Shown here: positions 62,443 through 64,000 of the stretch, in pieces
Layout of the letters: each line of letters starts with the position of its first letter
How positions within the stretch are numbered: position 1 is the stretch's first letter
Origin: VRUE01 sp963718775
GTDB taxonomy: Bacteria > Actinomycetota > Thermoleophilia > Solirubrobacterales > 70-9
DNA: 64,000 nucleotides
Reading direction: 5' to 3'
NCBI GenBank assembly: GCA_963718775.1
Contig: OY970377.1
Span: 1,488,001-1,552,000 of the forward strand
The notes under the pieces: generated by a model
The model's input: only the letters and a program-made list of their open reading frames with translations
What the model was told of the DNA's origin: nothing
Databases searched by the model: none
Translations under genes and position numbers: made by a program

Positions 62443-63084
62443 CTAAGGCGAAGTGACTACCGCGCTGAAGACGGCCTCCAGTTCGGCGGGATCCAGGCTC
62501 TCGCCTGCAGAGGATCGCTTTGCCACCAGGGCGACCGTCGCAGCCAGCGCCACCCACTCAGAGCTCGGCAATGTCGAGCTCGCGGGAGGCGCTGACCCAC
62601 GCGCTTCGCGCAGGCGCCTGGCCAAGCGCTCGATCGCCTCGTGCTGGGTCCGCACGCCCTCCATCCCGACAGCAATGATCTCCACGGTCAGCAACCGTGC
62701 CGTTGGGAGATCGCCGGCAAGCAGCACCGCGGCGGTATGGATACTTGCCTTCGCCTTGGCCTCAGACTCCGCCTCACCCGCGCAAGCCCGCTCAACCTCC
62801 CCCAGCAGCCGCCCGAACAGTTCCTCGAAGCTGGCCAACATGCACTCGCGCCGGTCCTTGAACTGCCGGTAGAAGCTGGCCGTGGAGACGCCCGCTCGGC
62901 GCGCAACCTCGGCCACCGTCGCAGCTGCATAGCCCCCCTCCGCGCACACCTCGGCCATCGCGGCGAACAGCCGTTCACGCTGATTGCGCTCGACCAGCTC
63001 CGGAGAAAGGCCGTGCGGCCCCGGCGGCAAGCGCCGAACTCCCTCGGTCCTAGCCTCGTCCACAGAGGCAAGGATAGAGGTCAT
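62443..63084 (-). CDS. TetR-family regulator
   Basis: A 213-residue TetR protein: RERLFAAMAEVCAEGGYAAATVAEVARRAGVSTASFYRQFKDRRECMLASFEELF, the full TetR HTH with F-Y-x-x-F-x-x-K/R. The ligand domain is generic. The ATG at 63084 is preferred over an upstream TTG. No divergent target; the neighbour upstream is a surface-protein gene ending 24 bp away on the same strand. Target unknown. Confidence 0.85.
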   Translation of the reverse strand: MTSILASVDEARTEGVRRLPPGPHGLSPELVERNQRERLFAAMAEVCAEGGYAAATVAEVARRAGVSTASFYRQFKDRRECMLASFEELFGRLLGEVERACAGEAESEAKAKASIHTAAVLLAGDLPTARLLTVEIIAVGMEGVRTQHEAIERLARRLREARGSAPPASSTLPSSEWVALAATVALVAKRSSAGESLDPAELEAVFSAVVTSP

Positions 63085-63108
63085 TCCCAAAAATACCGTG
63101 ACGTACCT

Positions 63109-63813
63109 CTACCGATAAAGCGCCACGTAAAACGGCGCTTTGGTCCGCACCCCGCCGTCGAAGGTCTGCACCTCGACGAGGGGAGCCGGGCAGTCGACGG
63201 TCCCTCCCACCCTGGCGTAGGCGGTGACGTCGCCTTCGCCGGTGAACCTTGGAGTGACCAGGGCACCTCGGGGATTGAAGCCAGAGGCCGCTACGCAGTA
63301 GATGCCGCCAAGGGTTCCTTCCTCGACCGAGGCGATGTTCTTGGACTGCGAGGAGTCGATAGTCGCTTCGGAGCTGATCGCGGCGAATGCCGGAGGGTTG
63401 CCCGATTCGGCGTTGGTCGCGAAGTCCGCTTTGGAGGCAGAGGGGACTTGCGAGAAGGTGCTCTCCAGCGCCTTGTCTCCGGTTACCGCCTCGGGGGCGA
63501 GCTTCGAGTTGACGATCGCTCCTTCTTGGAGCGAAGAGGAGGCGACAGATCCCTGGGTCAGCTTCGCAGCGGTAACCGATCCATTCGCGAGCTTGCCCTG
63601 CTTGACGGCTTCGGCCTTGATCTTGGGGGCGGTTACGGCGTTCTTCCTTATCTTCTTGGCGGTGATCGCTCCCGAGCGCAGCTGGAACTCCCCTACCGAG
63701 TTGTCGGGGATCTTCGTGGCGGCAAAGGCGGTTGCGCCTGTCAGGGCGATGAAGAGCGCCAGGGTCGAGGTGACGTTGGCGTAGGTCAGGCGTTGCTTGA
63801 TCTTGCTCTTCAT
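63109..63813 (-). CDS. Exported protein with SYAN-type signal and short Ala/Lys repeats
   Basis: A 234-residue secreted protein with the start KSKIKQRLTYANVTSTLALFIAL and a ladder of short repeats (DNSVGEFQLRSGAITAKKIRKNAVTAPKIKAEAVKQGKLANGSVTAAKLTQGSVASSSL). A compact C-terminal domain with two Cys (GGIYCVAASG, GTVDCPAPLV) follows. Same class as 21069-21740. It overlaps the upstream partial gene by ATGA (63810-63813), so both are co-expressed. Confidence 0.75.
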   Translation of the reverse strand: MKSKIKQRLTYANVTSTLALFIALTGATAFAATKIPDNSVGEFQLRSGAITAKKIRKNAVTAPKIKAEAVKQGKLANGSVTAAKLTQGSVASSSLQEGAIVNSKLAPEAVTGDKALESTFSQVPSASKADFATNAESGNPPAFAAISSEATIDSSQSKNIASVEEGTLGGIYCVAASGFNPRGALVTPRFTGEGDVTAYARVGGTVDCPAPLVEVQTFDGGVRTKAPFYVALYR

Positions 63814-64000
63814 CCCTTTGCCTCACAGGTCCTGTTCAGGGTGCTTTCGAGCTTCAAGCCGCCGGCGAAGTCAAAGGAGGTCTTGGCGAATGGGAAGGGG
63901 ACCTTGGTCAAGCCCTTTGGCGCAGGGCAGCCGGCTTCCATGAAGCGGCTCCTCTTCAGGTTCAGGCTGATGCCGGTGATGTAGCCCCAGTCTCCTGTGG
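63810..64000 (-). CDS. Surface/exported protein, only the C-terminal 62 residues in window
   Basis: The C-terminal end reads TGDWGYITGISLNLKRSRFM ... PAPKGLTKVPFPFAKTSFDFAGGLKLESTLNRTCEAKG then TGA. The G-F-F/K-A-x-F-x-F-x-x-G and a late Cys recall C-termini of exported proteins in related genomes; the 5' part lies beyond the right edge. ATGA overlap with the next gene shows coupling. Function unknown. Confidence 0.6.
   Translation of the reverse strand, partial: TGDWGYITGISLNLKRSRFMEAGCPAPKGLTKVPFPFAKTSFDFAGGLKLESTLNRTCEAKG

Overview
The window is about 64 kb of GC-rich, gene-dense bacterial DNA with both ends open. The best guess is an actinobacterium of the class Thermoleophilia (Solirubrobacterales-like). 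The reasons are the GC-saturated third codon positions, the two exported proteins beginning SYAN...TLALF(I/L)AL (21069-21740 and 63109-63813), which I associate with that group, HtaA-type heme proteins, an ImuB/DnaE2 cassette, and the mix of MerR, ArsR, MarR and HxlR regulators. This placement is inference; no rRNA or tRNA gene was recognised.

Layout. 1-10.8 kb: one long minus-strand operon for an acetone-carboxylase-type enzyme (beta, gamma and alpha subunits) with an APC permease, a CoA ligase, an MmgE/PrpD protein, an ABM-fold protein and a zinc alcohol dehydrogenase, facing a divergent LacI regulator across a likely operator. 12-15.7 kb: metal and arsenic genes (CadC-like sensor, arsenate reductase, aquaglyceroporin, ArsR, a Cys-rich small protein, divergent MerR). 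15.7-28.3 kb: mostly single genes (second CoA ligase, peptidase M15, large membrane protein, cupins, MNT/HEPN pair, CsbD-like protein, epoxide-hydrolase-like protein) and an unusual gene-poor stretch at 24.0-24.8 kb holding two related 19-residue ORFs. 28.4-36.2 kb: a heme/iron locus. A heme-degrading monooxygenase and a heme ABC transporter form one unit. Two HtaA proteins, a PKD/proline-rich anchored protein, an ExbB-like channel and a DUF2149 protein form another. Each unit is preceded by a TTAGG-N4-CCTAA palindrome.

36.2-42.4 kb: a frameshifted cupredoxin lipoprotein, three MpsC/DUF2294 paralogs, an ArsR-SRPBCC fusion, small HTH genes, a Panacea toxin-antitoxin-like operon with a symmetric operator, and an IS1595-type element. 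42.4-55.4 kb: CAP protein, PadR plus FAD oxidoreductase, a prephenate-dehydratase/BacA-like protein, a MarR-controlled ABC exporter, a queuosine-salvage glycosylase, an ECF sigma factor, and an MFS pump with an HxlR regulator. 55.4-64 kb: an SOS mutagenesis operon (imuB, DUF6504, dnaE2) with a perfect LexA-like box, hipBA with three upstream repeats, a FitAB/VapBC pair, TetR, and two surface-protein genes.

Genes are very tightly packed, with many ATGA/GTGA overlaps and four convergent pairs whose stop codons share one CTAG. Three genes (acxA-like, cupredoxin, one MpsC) each carry a single-base frameshift and read cleanly once one base is restored, two of them in G/C runs. Consensus error is therefore as likely as true decay.

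The most interesting candidate for an undescribed system is the HtaA-PKD-ExbB-DUF2149 operon, which looks like a TonB-style energised heme relay in an organism not expected to use TonB receptors. Next come the ketone-carboxylation operon, the twin micro-ORFs and the Panacea operon.
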